Assembly: GCF_009730335.1 (NCBI RefSeq)
Contig: NZ_CP046315.1
Coordinates: 62,001-126,000, forward strand
Reading direction: 5' to 3'
Length of the DNA: 64,000 nucleotides
Origin: Schaalia odontolytica
GTDB taxonomy: Bacteria > Actinomycetota > Actinomycetes > Actinomycetales > Actinomycetaceae
Shown here piece by piece: positions 24,416 through 34,058 of this stretch. The translations under genes were made by a program, and so were the position numbers. A model generated the notes under the pieces. That model ran no database searches. It was given only the letters and a program-made list of their open reading frames with translations, and had not been told where the DNA came from. How positions within the stretch are numbered: the stretch's first letter is position 1; each line of letters begins with the position of its first letter.

Positions 24416-27400
24416 ATGCCTGACTCTCGCCCCACGCCTCCGTCCGAGCCCAACGAGCGCGGCCCCCGTTCTCGCAACGCGGGTCGCCCCGCCAACGGGC
24501 GTGACAGCGCGCGGCGCCGCCGAGGCCAGGCAGGCCGCCAGGGCCGAGAGAAGCGCACCCGCGAGGGCCGCCAGCCCCGCGAACACGCGCGCCCCTTCAA
24601 GCCCTTCACGCCGGAGCAGCTAGCCGAGCGCGCCGCAGCTATCCCCGTCATCTCCTTCCCCGACCTGCCGGTGAGCTCCCGCCGCGACGAGATCGCCCGC
24701 GCCATCCGTGACCACCAGGTGGTCATCGTGTCGGGCGAGACCGGCTCGGGTAAGACGACGCAGCTGCCGAAGATCTGCATGCAGCTGGGCCGCGGAGTGG
24801 CCGGCATGATCGGGCACACCCAGCCGCGCAGGCTCGCGGCGCGTTCGGTCGCGGACCGCATCGCCGACGAGCTAGGCCAGACCGTGGGCCGCGAGCGCGG
24901 CCAGGTGGTCGGCTACCAGGTGCGTTTCACGGACGAGGTCGGCCCCACAACCCTCGTCAAGCTCATGACGGACGGCATCTTGCTGGCGGAGATTCAGTCG
25001 GATCCGATGCTGCGCCGCTACGACACGCTTATCATCGACGAGGCCCACGAACGCAGCCTGAATATCGACTTCATCCTGGGCTACGTGGCGCGCCTGCTGC
25101 CCGCGCGCCCGGACCTGAAGGTCATCATCACGTCGGCGACGATCGATTCAGACCGTTTCGCGCGCCATTTCGGCACGTGGGAGGGCACGCCCGGCTCGGG
25201 CCGCCTGATCGAGCCGGCGCCGGTCATCGAGGTCTCGGGCCGCACATACCCGGTCGAGATCCGCTACCGTCCCCTCGGCCCGACGACGCCCTCCTCGTAC
25301 AGGTCCGAGGCCTCATCGACGCAGGCAGACGAGCCCGAGGAGAGCGCAGACGAGCAGAGCTCCGGACCCATGCAGCTGGTCCTCGAGGACCCGGACGACG
25401 AGCTGGCGACGCTGGGCTACGGCATGGGCGAGGACATCGACGTGGAGACCGCGATCTGTCACGCCGTGGACGAGCTGAGCGCGGAGGGCGACGGCGACAT
25501 CCTGGTCTTCCTGCCCGGCGAGCGCGACATCCGCGACACGGAGGCGGCCCTCCTCGATCACTTGAAGGGACGAGGCCGGCGCGCGGGAGATGACAAGGGC
25601 GCACGCCCGGGAGACATCGAGATCCTGCCGCTGTACGCGCGGCTGACAGCGGCCGAGCAGCATCGCGTGTTCGAGCCGCACCGCCTGCGCCGCGTGGTCC
25701 TGGCGACGAACGTGGCGGAGACATCGCTGACGGTGCCGGGCATCCGCTACGTCATCGACCCGGGTTTGGCTCGTATTTCCCGCTACTCCAACAAGACGAA
25801 GGTGCAGCGCCTCCCGATCGAGCCGGTCAGTCAGGCCAGCGCGAACCAGCGCGCGGGCCGATGCGGCCGAGTCGCGGAGGGCGTGGCGATCCGCCTGTTC
25901 TCCCAAGCCGACTACCTGTCGCGCCCGCGCTTCACGGAGCCGGAAATCCTGCGTACATCGCTGGCCAGCGTCATCTTGCAGATGGCGTCCCTGGGCCTGG
26001 GCGCCGTCGAGGACTTCCCGTTCCTGGACGCCCCGGATCGGCGCGCGGTGCGCGACGGCGTGGCCCTCCTCGTGGAGATCAGCGCGCTCGCGCAGGATCG
26101 TGAGAGCGCGGACGCGGCCCCGGCCTCGTCCCAGTACAGACTCACCGGCATCGGACGGGACCTGGCGCGCCTGCCGATCGACCCGCGCCTGGGGCGCATG
26201 CTGCTGGAGGCCGAGCGCCGGGGATGCGCCTCGGAGGTGCTCGTCATCGTGGCGGCGCTGTCGATCCAGGACGTGCGCGAGCGCCCGGCCGAGCACCAGG
26301 GCACGGCGGACGCCTCGCACGCGCGCCTAGCCGACCCGCATTCGGACTTCATCACCTACCTGAACCTGTGGCGCTACCTGGCGGTGCAGGCCCGCGACCT
26401 GTCGGGCTCGGCGTTCCGGCGCATGTGCCGCGCGGAGTTCTTCCACTACCTGCGGTGGCGCGAATGGCGCGACGTCGTCGGCCAGCTGCGCCAGATGGCG
26501 CGGGCGCTGGGAATCGCCGCGGGGCCGATGGGCGAGCCGTCGACGGGCGACGTCGTGGAGGCCGCCCAGTTCGGCGGCGCGCAGGACGCGGCCGTTCGCG
26601 CGGTCTTGGCCTACGGGCAGGGCACGGCGAGCGTGGACGCGGACCAGGTGCACCGCTCGCTGTTGGTCGGCCTGCTGTCCTACCTGGGTTCGTGGGACGA
26701 GACAAAGCGCGACTACGAGGGCGCCCGCGGCACGCACTTCACGATCTGGCCGGGCTCGGGCATGAGCGGGCACCCCGCCTGGGTGATGACCGCGGAGCTC
26801 GTGGAGACCTCGCGCCTGTTCGCGCGCACGGTGGCCCGCATCCGCCCGGAGTGGGTGGAGCCGGCGGCGCGCGTCCTGCTCAAGCGCTCGTATTCGGAGC
26901 CGTTCTGGTCGGTCGCGAAGGGCGCGGCGATGGTCCGCGAGCGCGTGACGCTCTACGGGCTGACGCTGGCGGCGGACCGCGAGGTGCTGCTAGGGCGCTT
27001 GGGGGACCTCGTCATCGACGAGGCCGTGGCCGCCTCGCGCTCTCACGCTCCGCGCGCGGGATCGCTGGAGGCGCTGGCGGCCGGGTTGGTGTCGGCGTCG
27101 AAGGATTCGCTGTCGTCGGGGTCGTTTGAGCCGCGTCATTTCGAGGAGCTAGCGGCCGCGCGCGAAGGGACGACGGCGCGTGAGCTGGCCCGCGAGATGT
27201 TCATTCGCAACGCCCTGGTGGATAGCCAGTGGAGGGAGAGGCACGCTTTCCAACGCCGAAACGAGGCACTGGTGGAGCAGGCCCGCGAGGTTGAGCGCCG
27301 TAGCCGCACCCACGGCCTCGTCGCGGATGAGCAGGCGCGCTTCCGTTTCTTCGACGACCTGATCCCCGAGCACGTGACCAGCGCGGCGGCATTCAACCAC

Positions 27401-29347
27401 TGGTGGAAGGACAAGCGCCGGGAGCATCCGGATTTGCTGATCTATCCGGCGTCCCTGCTGATGCCGCGCGAGGCGACCTCGGGCGAGGGTTTCCCGGATC
27501 GCTGGCAGTGCGGCGATCTGTCGCTGGCCTTGAGTTACGAGTTTGCCCCGGGTAGCCCGCGCGACGGCGTGTCGATGCGCATCCCAATCGAGGTGCTCGA
27601 GCGCGTCAGCGATGCGGGCACGGACTGGCTGGTGCCCGGCATGCGCGAGGACCTGCTGACCGAGGCAATCCGCGCGCTACCCAAGGGCGTGCGCCGCCTG
27701 CTGGCCCCCGCGCCGGACGTGGCCGCGTCGGTGGCTCGCTGGATCGAGCAGGCGGGCGACGAGCCGGTCGAGGCGGCGCCAGCGGCGGACGAGTCCGCCG
27801 CAGGCCCGCAGAAGACCAAGGATTCCGACGAGCCGGACCCCCTGAGCCTGGACGCCGCGATGGGCCGCCTGGCCGCGTGGGGCGCGACGTCGGGTAAGCT
27901 GTCGACGCGCAATTCACCCGCGAAGGCGCCGAAGAAGGCGGCGCAGAAGGAGGCTCCTGCGTCGGAATCCACCCAGCAGGGCGCGCCTGCCACCGAGACG
28001 CCCAAGCCCCGCCCCCTCACCGAGGGCCCCATCCTGGACGCCCTCGCCCACGCGGTGCGCGTGTTGCGCGGCGTGGACCTCAGCGAGGCAGACCTGGCGC
28101 ACGCGCGCGCCCACCTGCCCGATCACCTGCGCATGACCTTCGTCGTCACCGACGCGTCGGGCAAGGAGCTGGGCGCGGGCAAGGACCTGGCCTACCTGCA
28201 GCGTTCCCTCGCCAGCGACGCAAACAAGGCGGTGCGCACGGCCGTGCGCGCGGCCCTCGAGGAGGCCGGCGAGAAGCAGGCGCGCAGGAACAAACGCGGG
28301 CGCGGGGCCTCGGAGAAGGCCGCCGCGCGAGGTGGGGAAGATTCCTCCACCTGCACATCCGCGTCCAACGTGGGCGCGCAGTCCGCAGCCGGGAAGGGCA
28401 CGCACGCACCAAAGGACGCCCAGGCCTCGGCCCCCGCGCAGGACCCGGCGTTCCACGCGGACGGCGTCACGCAGATGCCGACGCTGCCGCGCTCGATCAC
28501 CCAGACCTCGGGCACGATGACACTGCGAGCCTTCCCTGCACTGGTCCCCCAGGGCAGCACCGCGGCCCCGGCTGCGGGCGTGCGCGTCATGGCCAGCGCC
28601 GCCGAGGCGGACCGCGAGCACCGCGCCGGCCTCGCCCGCCTGCTGCTCTCCCGCGTCGCACTGGCGACGAACCGCGTGACCACGCGCTGTACGGGCCGCG
28701 AGGCCCTCATGCTGGCGGCCTCCCCCTACGCGGACACAGCGGACCTGGTCGCCGACGCGCAGCTGGCCTCGGCCCTCGCCCTCGTGGACGAGCTGAACAC
28801 CCCCGCCGATGTGCGCGACCCCGAGGCCTTCGAGACGCTCGTGGCGGACGCTCGCGACGCCCACGAGGACCGCGTCTACCAGATCCTCTCCCACGTCGTG
28901 CGCGCCCTGGAGGCCAGCGCCGAGGCCGACGCCGCCGTGCGCTCCCACCCCCAGGCCTCGCTCGAAGAGACCACGCGGGACGTCGCGGCGCATGGGAAGA
29001 CCCTGCTCTACGAGGGTTTCGTGTCGGCGACGCCCGCCTCCGCGCTGCCGCACCTGGCCCGCTACCTGCGCGCCGGCGCTGTGCGCATTGAGCGCGCCGC
29101 CTCGTCGCCGGGGGCGCGGGCCCGCGACCTGGAGGACATGGACCGCATCCACCAGGCGGAGGACGAGATCGCCGCCACGCGCGAGGCCCTGGAGCGTCGG
29201 CCCTACGACGCCCGCCGAGACGCCGCGCTCACTCAGGCGCGGTGGATGGCCGAGGAGCTGCGCGTGTCCATGTTCGCCCAGACCCTGGGCACCCCCAACA
29301 AGGTTTCCATGAAGCGCCTGCTCGGTGTCCTCGCGGGGGCGCGGTGA
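24416..29347 (+). CDS. hrpA: ATP-dependent RNA helicase HrpA
   Basis: A 1643-residue DEAH-box helicase, longer than the roughly 1300 residues of Escherichia coli HrpA. A basic, Arg-rich tail (residues 1-60) precedes the core: Walker A GETGSGKT (107-114), DEAH at 208-211 in LIIDEAHERS, SAT motif VIITSATID, and motif VI SQASANQRAGRCGR. After the helicase-associated domains comes the DUF3418-type C-terminal part typical of HrpA. The extra length is Ala/Glu/Lys-rich linker (about residues 1115-1200 and 1280-1350) and an acidic insert near 295-325. One linker, ADAAPASSQ, comes from an exact copy of the 14-mer at 26117. HrpA resolves stalled ribosomes in E. coli. Confidence 0.93.
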   Translation: MPDSRPTPPSEPNERGPRSRNAGRPANGRDSARRRRGQAGRQGREKRTREGRQPREHARPFKPFTPEQLAERAAAIPVISFPDLPVSSRRDEIARAIRDHQVVIVSGETGSGKTTQLPKICMQLGRGVAGMIGHTQPRRLAARSVADRIADELGQTVGRERGQVVGYQVRFTDEVGPTTLVKLMTDGILLAEIQSDPMLRRYDTLIIDEAHERSLNIDFILGYVARLLPARPDLKVIITSATIDSDRFARHFGTWEGTPGSGRLIEPAPVIEVSGRTYPVEIRYRPLGPTTPSSYRSEASSTQADEPEESADEQSSGPMQLVLEDPDDELATLGYGMGEDIDVETAICHAVDELSAEGDGDILVFLPGERDIRDTEAALLDHLKGRGRRAGDDKGARPGDIEILPLYARLTAAEQHRVFEPHRLRRVVLATNVAETSLTVPGIRYVIDPGLARISRYSNKTKVQRLPIEPVSQASANQRAGRCGRVAEGVAIRLFSQADYLSRPRFTEPEILRTSLASVILQMASLGLGAVEDFPFLDAPDRRAVRDGVALLVEISALAQDRESADAAPASSQYRLTGIGRDLARLPIDPRLGRMLLEAERRGCASEVLVIVAALSIQDVRERPAEHQGTADASHARLADPHSDFITYLNLWRYLAVQARDLSGSAFRRMCRAEFFHYLRWREWRDVVGQLRQMARALGIAAGPMGEPSTGDVVEAAQFGGAQDAAVRAVLAYGQGTASVDADQVHRSLLVGLLSYLGSWDETKRDYEGARGTHFTIWPGSGMSGHPAWVMTAELVETSRLFARTVARIRPEWVEPAARVLLKRSYSEPFWSVAKGAAMVRERVTLYGLTLAADREVLLGRLGDLVIDEAVAASRSHAPRAGSLEALAAGLVSASKDSLSSGSFEPRHFEELAAAREGTTARELAREMFIRNALVDSQWRERHAFQRRNEALVEQAREVERRSRTHGLVADEQARFRFFDDLIPEHVTSAAAFNHWWKDKRREHPDLLIYPASLLMPREATSGEGFPDRWQCGDLSLALSYEFAPGSPRDGVSMRIPIEVLERVSDAGTDWLVPGMREDLLTEAIRALPKGVRRLLAPAPDVAASVARWIEQAGDEPVEAAPAADESAAGPQKTKDSDEPDPLSLDAAMGRLAAWGATSGKLSTRNSPAKAPKKAAQKEAPASESTQQGAPATETPKPRPLTEGPILDALAHAVRVLRGVDLSEADLAHARAHLPDHLRMTFVVTDASGKELGAGKDLAYLQRSLASDANKAVRTAVRAALEEAGEKQARRNKRGRGASEKAAARGGEDSSTCTSASNVGAQSAAGKGTHAPKDAQASAPAQDPAFHADGVTQMPTLPRSITQTSGTMTLRAFPALVPQGSTAAPAAGVRVMASAAEADREHRAGLARLLLSRVALATNRVTTRCTGREALMLAASPYADTADLVADAQLASALALVDELNTPADVRDPEAFETLVADARDAHEDRVYQILSHVVRALEASAEADAAVRSHPQASLEETTRDVAAHGKTLLYEGFVSATPASALPHLARYLRAGAVRIERAASSPGARARDLEDMDRIHQAEDEIAATREALERRPYDARRDAALTQARWMAEELRVSMFAQTLGTPNKVSMKRLLGVLAGAR

Positions 29348-29850
29348 AGCGCGAGGAGGCACGTGCCCTCGCGCGTTCCCTCATGGACGCTTCTGGCCTG
29401 GTCGACTGGCGTTTCCGCTTCGACCGCGCCAAGCGCCGGGCGGGGGCGTGCACGCATACCTCGCGCACGATCAGCCTATCCGGGCCACTCACCGACCTGT
29501 ACGATGCGGACACGATCCGGGGCATCATTCTGCACGAGATCGCCCACGCCCTCATTGGCCCCTCCCACGGGCACGACGCCGCGTGGAAGCGGGCTGCACG
29601 CACCCTCGGCGCCCCCGATTCCGCCCGGTTGCCCTCGTTCCTACCCTCCCCGGACGCACCCTGGGTGGGGACGTGCCCGCGCTGCGGGGCCACCCGCCGC
29701 CTGTACCGGGCGCCGAGGCGTGTCTCCTCGTGCGGGGTGTGCTCGCGCGCCTTCAACCCGGCGCTCATCCTCACGTGGGAGCACCGAGGAAAGGCCGCCT
29801 CGCCCGGGCGCGCATACGAGCGCGAACTCGCCTCGATCCGCCGCCGTTAG
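29344..29850 (+). CDS. SprT-like zinc metalloprotease-fold protein
   Basis: A 168-residue protein. The zincin motif is ILHEIAHALIGPSHGHDAAWKR (H-E-x-x-H with a third His downstream). A C-terminal zinc ribbon follows: CPRCG and, 20 residues on, CGVCSR. SprT/Spartan relatives cleave or process DNA-bound proteins; bacterial roles are largely unknown. The GTG at 29344 overlaps the HrpA stop (GTGA), so it is coupled to the helicase. The longer frame to 29242 lies inside hrpA and lacks reason. Confidence 0.85.
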   Translation: MKREEARALARSLMDASGLVDWRFRFDRAKRRAGACTHTSRTISLSGPLTDLYDADTIRGIILHEIAHALIGPSHGHDAAWKRAARTLGAPDSARLPSFLPSPDAPWVGTCPRCGATRRLYRAPRRVSSCGVCSRAFNPALILTWEHRGKAASPGRAYERELASIRRR

Positions 29851-29982
29851 CGTTACCGACGCCAACTGAGTGCGCACGAGGCAAGCGTCCGCCCACGTCA
29901 CAGTTTTATTCTCCGTACGGGCGCGCACACACCCACCCGACGGCGATACCCTTGATCCCAACACCCCCGAGAGAAGGAAGCC

Positions 29983-30516
29983 ATGGGTACCACCGCCAGC
30001 CCCGACGCCACCACCGCTCCCGACCGCGAGGTCCTCACCTGGGAAGGCTTCGGCGACGCGTCCCGTGAGCTCACCCAGCAGATCGTCGACTCCGGCTGGA
30101 TCCCAGATCTCATCGTCGCTATCGCGCGCGGCGGCCTCATCCCGGCCGGCGCCATCGCCTACGCGATGGACGTCAAGGCCATCGGCACCATGAACGTCGA
30201 GTTCTACTCCGGCATCGGCGAAACCCTCGAGGAGCCCCAGCTGCTTCCCCCGCTCATGGACATCTCCGCGATGGACGGCAAGCGCGTCCTCGTCGTCGAC
30301 GACGTCGCCGACTCCGGCAAGACCCTCAAGATGGTCATGGACCTCATCGACGAGCACGGCCTCTCTCTCGACGGCTCCGCCGCCGTGCGCGTCGAGGCGC
30401 GCAGCGTGGTCATCTACAAGAAGCCCGTGTCCATCATCGAGCCCGACTACGTGTGGGCGTACACCGACAAGTGGATCAACTTCCCCTGGTCGACGCTGCC
30501 CGTCATCAAGCCGTGA
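29983..30516 (+). CDS. Phosphoribosyltransferase (Gpt/xanthine-guanine type)
   Basis: A 177-residue enzyme that transfers phosphoribose from PRPP to a base, probably a purine. The PRPP-binding motif is RVLVVDDVADSGKTLKMV around residues 106-123, with VAIARGGLIPAGAIAYAM upstream as the P-P loop. The hood sequence WINFPW near the C-terminus resembles short actinobacterial xanthine/hypoxanthine transferases. GAGAGAAGGA precedes the ATG. The next gene starts at its stop codon, so a two-gene salvage unit is likely. Confidence 0.85.
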   Translation: MGTTASPDATTAPDREVLTWEGFGDASRELTQQIVDSGWIPDLIVAIARGGLIPAGAIAYAMDVKAIGTMNVEFYSGIGETLEEPQLLPPLMDISAMDGKRVLVVDDVADSGKTLKMVMDLIDEHGLSLDGSAAVRVEARSVVIYKKPVSIIEPDYVWAYTDKWINFPWSTLPVIKP

Positions 30517-31202
30517 CTTCCTCACGGGCGAGCTCAGGACGGCAGGCAACTGCCGCCTCCCCTGAGTGCGCCCAGGCCTCGTCGATCACCCGGCGCATCG
30601 TCGAGGCCGTGGCCGAGCGCGCACGCAGCGGTGACCCCGTGCGCGTGCTGGGCCTGACCGGTCCTCCGGGAACCGGTAAGACGACGATCGCCGCCGAGCT
30701 GGCGCGCGCCCTGCCCGAGGCCGGCATCCCGGTCGCCGGCCTGGCGCCCATGGATGGCTTCCACATGTCCAACGCGGTGCTGGCCGCGCGCAGGATCGCC
30801 GACCACAAGGGCGCGCCCGACACCTTCGACGTGGGCGGATACGTCGCCCTCCTGGGGCGCGTGCGCCGCGCGGACGGCGTCGTCCTCGCCCCCGATTACC
30901 GGCGCGACCTGCACGAGCCCATCGCCGCCTCCCTACCCGTCGAGGTCGACGGCGTCGTCATCACGGAGGGCAACTACTTGGGCCTTGAGCTGCCCGGCTG
31001 GGCGGATGTGCGCGGCCTCATCGACCTGCTCGTCTTTATTGACACTCCATTCGAGGAGCTTGCGTCGCGTTTGATCGAGCGACACATGAGCTTTGGCCGC
31101 GACCGCGCGGACGCCGCGCACTGGGTGCGCACGGTGGACGCGGCGAACATGGCCCTCGTCGATCGCACGAAGGAGCGCGCGGACCTGGTCCTGTCGCTGT
31201 AG
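30513..31202 (+). CDS. P-loop small-molecule kinase (uridine kinase/pantothenate kinase-like)
   Basis: A 229-residue protein. Walker A GLTGPPGTGKTTIA (about residue 46) is followed by the substrate segment LAPMDGFHMSNAVL. The D-G-F-H motif is characteristic of the CoaA/uridine kinase/FrcK-type family. A lid segment (VITEGNYLGLELPGWADV) matches E-G-N-Y-L in the same family. The GTG at 30513 overlaps the phosphoribosyltransferase stop. Together they may salvage a nucleoside or sugar; the exact substrate is unknown. The first 20 residues are variable. Confidence 0.85.
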   Translation: MTSSRASSGRQATAASPECAQASSITRRIVEAVAERARSGDPVRVLGLTGPPGTGKTTIAAELARALPEAGIPVAGLAPMDGFHMSNAVLAARRIADHKGAPDTFDVGGYVALLGRVRRADGVVLAPDYRRDLHEPIAASLPVEVDGVVITEGNYLGLELPGWADVRGLIDLLVFIDTPFEELASRLIERHMSFGRDRADAAHWVRTVDAANMALVDRTKERADLVLSL

Positions 31203-31289
31203 GCACACTGTCGGGCTCTGACATCCGTTTGTGCGCTTGCATCCAACAATTCGCGTGCATTTTCAACCACTTCCAAGTAAGGTGAACCT

Positions 31290-32618
31290 ATGTTCCTCTT
31301 GCTTGGCCTTCTTGGAGGCTTCATCACGGGTATCTCCCCGTGCATCCTTCCCGTCCTACCCGCACTGTTCCTCGGAGCCGCTGGCGGCCGCACCTCGAAC
31401 GAGGCGCCCCAATCCTCCGAGGCCGGAAAGACGGGCATCGACCCGTCACTGTTCCGCGTCGCTCCGGGCGTAAACCTGGGCGGCGAAGCCCCGAAGAAGG
31501 CAGCCGTGAAGGCCGACGGTAGTGACTCGGTGACGCGTCGTCCCGTGCTCATCGTCCTGGGCCTCGTCACCTCGTTCATGATCATCACGGTCGCGGGTTC
31601 GGCGCTGCTGAGCCTGCTCAACCTGCCGCAGGCACTGATCCGCTGGACCGGCATCGTCCTGCTGCTGGCCGTCGGCATCGGCATGATCGTCCCGAAGATC
31701 ATGGAAGTGCTCGAGCGTCCCTTCACGCGCCTGGCACCTCGCACGACGGGCGACAGCGCGGGCTTCGGCCTCGGCCTCGTCCTGGGCGCGGCGTTCGTGC
31801 CGTGCGCGGGTCCGGTGCTGACCTCGATCATCGTGGCCTCCAGCTCCGGGCAGATCACGTGGCACATCGTCGGCCTGGCCATCTCCTTCGCGATCGGCGT
31901 GTCGATCCCGCTGATGATCGTCGCGATCGCGGGTTCGGGTGTCGCGGCCCGCTTCCTGAAGACCCGCCAGCATCCCCTGCGCATCGCTGCGGGCCTCGCG
32001 ATGATCGCGCTCGCGCTGGGTATCGCGACGGACGCCCCGATGGCGCTGCAGCGCATGATCCCCGACTACACGGCCTCGCTCGAGGCCAGCACTGAAGGCG
32101 CATGCGAGGACGGCGCGTGCGAGCCCGAACACGAGGTCCAGGCAAGCACCGACTTCGCGCAGTGCGCGCGCAGCGGGGCGAAGGATTGCGGCACCCTCCC
32201 CGCGATCGGTGCCACGGAGTGGCTCAACTCTCTAGGAGAACCTCACGGCACGGTGACCCTCGTCGACTTTTGGTCGAGTTCGTGCGTCAACTGCGCGCGC
32301 GAGATTCCCGAGGTCGAGCGCATCTACGAGAAGTACAAGGAGGCTGGCCTCGTTGTGATCGGCGTACACTCCCCGCAGCAGGCCCACGAGCGCGAAGCGT
32401 CCGTCGTCAGTGGCGCCGCGTCCCGTCTGGGCATCACCTACCCGGTGGCGCTGGACCCGGAGCTGGAGGCCTTCAAGGCCTACGGCGCAAACGCGTGGCC
32501 GACCCACTACCTGGCCGGGCCTGACGGGCAGCTGCGCTCGATGGGCAGGGGCACCTCGGGCCTCGAGGAGCAGATTCGCACCCTCCTCACCGAGGCGGGA
32601 GCGTCCCTGCCCAACTGA
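31290..32618 (+). CDS. CcdA/DsbD-like membrane thiol transporter fused to a thioredoxin domain (DipZ-like)
   Basis: A 442-residue fusion. Residues 1-260 are a CcdA/DsbD-type membrane domain with about six helices; the first holds GISPCILPVLPALFLGAA with Cys18, and the paired Cys lies in GAAFVPCAGP. A periplasmic-side linker with four cysteines (CEDGAC, then CARSGAKDC) leads to a thioredoxin-like domain whose active site is CVNC (residues 332-335) in VDFWSSSCVNCAREIPEVE. It passes reducing power across the membrane to exported thiols, as DipZ does in mycobacteria, but lacks a further C-terminal domain. Confidence 0.88.
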   Translation: MFLLLGLLGGFITGISPCILPVLPALFLGAAGGRTSNEAPQSSEAGKTGIDPSLFRVAPGVNLGGEAPKKAAVKADGSDSVTRRPVLIVLGLVTSFMIITVAGSALLSLLNLPQALIRWTGIVLLLAVGIGMIVPKIMEVLERPFTRLAPRTTGDSAGFGLGLVLGAAFVPCAGPVLTSIIVASSSGQITWHIVGLAISFAIGVSIPLMIVAIAGSGVAARFLKTRQHPLRIAAGLAMIALALGIATDAPMALQRMIPDYTASLEASTEGACEDGACEPEHEVQASTDFAQCARSGAKDCGTLPAIGATEWLNSLGEPHGTVTLVDFWSSSCVNCAREIPEVERIYEKYKEAGLVVIGVHSPQQAHEREASVVSGAASRLGITYPVALDPELEAFKAYGANAWPTHYLAGPDGQLRSMGRGTSGLEEQIRTLLTEAGASLPN

Positions 32619-32639
32619 GGCACCACCCTTTAACGCAGC

Positions 32640-32669
32640 GAGCGGCCACCCCACGCAGGGTGGCCGCTC
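32640..32669. terminator. Bidirectional terminator
   Basis: GAGCGGCCACCC (32640-32651) pairs with GGGTGGCCGCTC (32658-32669). It lies between the convergent CcdA-thioredoxin and phosphatase genes. Confidence 0.75.
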
Positions 32670-32699
32670 GTCTGCATAAAACGTCGGTTCGCCGCGCGC

Positions 32700-33215
32700 C
32701 TAGCGCACGAGGGCGAGGATCTGCGGGGTGACCCGCTCGATAACCTCAAGGGTGTCCAGGAAGTCCTGGTGGCCGCCGTACCACGGGTCGGGCACGTCAC
32801 CGCTGCCCTCGGGGTCGAGGTCGCGGTACAGGCACACGCGCGGCCCCTGCCCCAGTTCGGCGGCGGACGCGGGCGCGCCCTCATGCTCAACCCCCACGCG
32901 CTCAGCGAGGCGCTCCAGGACGTTCAGGTGGCGCGAGGTCATGGCCAGGATGAGGTCCCACTCCCCCAGCTCGCCGGCACGGATCTGGCGCGCACGATGG
33001 TCGGGCACGGTGTACCCGGCGTCGCGCAGCACGCGAGCGGCGCGGCGGTCGATCGGGTTGCCCTGCTCTTCGTCGGAGACGCCGGCGCTATCGACGATGA
33101 CGTCCACACCGGCGCGCGCGGCGGCCTGTTCGAGGACCGCGTGGGCCATCGTAGAACGGCAGATGTTGCCGGTACACACCATGAGGATTCGGGTGGGGCG
33201 ATCGTTGGTGTTCAT
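32700..33215 (-). CDS. Low-molecular-weight protein-tyrosine phosphatase
   Basis: A 171-residue phosphatase. The active-site loop VCTGNICRS (Cys14 to Arg20, C-x5-R) lies right after the first strand, and the general-acid loop is DVPDPWYGG near residues 139-147. DSAGVSDEEQGNPID and ILAMTSRHL are family landmarks. Actinobacterial members often act on protein kinases or on capsule/exopolysaccharide export. Its ATG overlaps the stop of the nucleosidase gene (ATGA), so both are cotranscribed. Confidence 0.9.
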   Translation of the reverse strand: MNTNDRPTRILMVCTGNICRSTMAHAVLEQAAARAGVDVIVDSAGVSDEEQGNPIDRRAARVLRDAGYTVPDHRARQIRAGELGEWDLILAMTSRHLNVLERLAERVGVEHEGAPASAAELGQGPRVCLYRDLDPEGSGDVPDPWYGGHQDFLDTLEVIERVTPQILALVR

Positions 33216-33955
33216 AGCATCCTCAGGTAGGCGGCAACCGCGTCGGCGCTGTGAGAGGCCGCGCGTTTGCCATCCATATGGAACGCCTGGTCGGCGCTGG
33301 GCTCACACAGGTCAGAGACGGCTCGCAAGGAGATCCAGTCGACGCCGGCGGACCAGCATACTTGGGCCATCGCGCAGGTCTCCATGTCGGTGGCAATGGC
33401 GTCGGGGAAGCGCCGACGCATGGGTTCGGCGTGTTCCTGCGTGCAGAAGGAGTCGGAGGAGAGAACCTGGCCGATTCGCACCCGGTGGGAGATCACGTCG
33501 GACAGGTCGTCCAGTCGCGCTGCCGCCGCCTCGGATGAGGTGTAGTCGACGGGCATCTGTGGGATCTGTCCCGGCGCGTATCCAAACGCAGTTGCATCCG
33601 CCTGCCCGTAGATGGCGGTCGTTCCAGCGGCGATGTCACCGACGCTGATGTCACGCGCGAGTCCACCGGTCGTACCCGCCGCGATCACCACGGGAGTATC
33701 GACGAGTGCGAGGGCGCGGGCGGTGGCGCAGGCGGCGTTCGCCAGCCCGATGCCCGAGGTGACCACCAGGACACTCTTCCCTTCGAGCTCCCCGAGGGCA
33801 AATCGCTGGGTCATGCGCGACCCGCCGAGCACCGCGTCGGGTGTCTCAGCGTCGCCGAGGGGGGCAAGCTCGTGTAGGAAGGGGGCGGCCTCCATGTCCA
33901 TGGCGGCCTGGATGACGGCGTCGACGCGGACGCGTTCGGGCATGCGCAGATTCAT
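33212..33955 (-). CDS. 5'-methylthioadenosine/S-adenosylhomocysteine nucleosidase-like protein
   Basis: A 247-residue enzyme of the purine/uridine phosphorylase fold. LVVTSGIGLANAACATARALA and VIAAGTTGGLARDISVGDI form the phosphate/ribose side of the site, and AIATDMETCAMAQVCW contains the conserved M-E with the catalytic Glu of MTA/SAH nucleosidases (D-M-E-x-A). WISLRAVSDL is the final motif. It would recycle adenine and methylthioribose. I start at ATG 33955; ATG 33943 is possible. Confidence 0.87.
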   Translation of the reverse strand: MNLRMPERVRVDAVIQAAMDMEAAPFLHELAPLGDAETPDAVLGGSRMTQRFALGELEGKSVLVVTSGIGLANAACATARALALVDTPVVIAAGTTGGLARDISVGDIAAGTTAIYGQADATAFGYAPGQIPQMPVDYTSSEAAAARLDDLSDVISHRVRIGQVLSSDSFCTQEHAEPMRRRFPDAIATDMETCAMAQVCWSAGVDWISLRAVSDLCEPSADQAFHMDGKRAASHSADAVAAYLRML

Positions 33956-34007
33956 GCACTCAATGTTAGGCGACGGCAGCGCCCCGGGCGCGCTCGCCCC
34001 GCGCGCA

Positions 34008-34042
34008 GCGAGACCCCCGGACCGGTGGTTCGGGGGTCTCGC
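34008..34042. terminator. Terminator hairpin after the pilus operon
   Basis: GCGAGACCCCCG (34008-34019) pairs with CGGGGGTCTCGC (34031-34042). It lies 17 nt beyond the stop of the tip-pilin gene, which reads toward it. Confidence 0.75.
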
Positions 34043-34058
34043 TAGCCTATCGGCCTTG

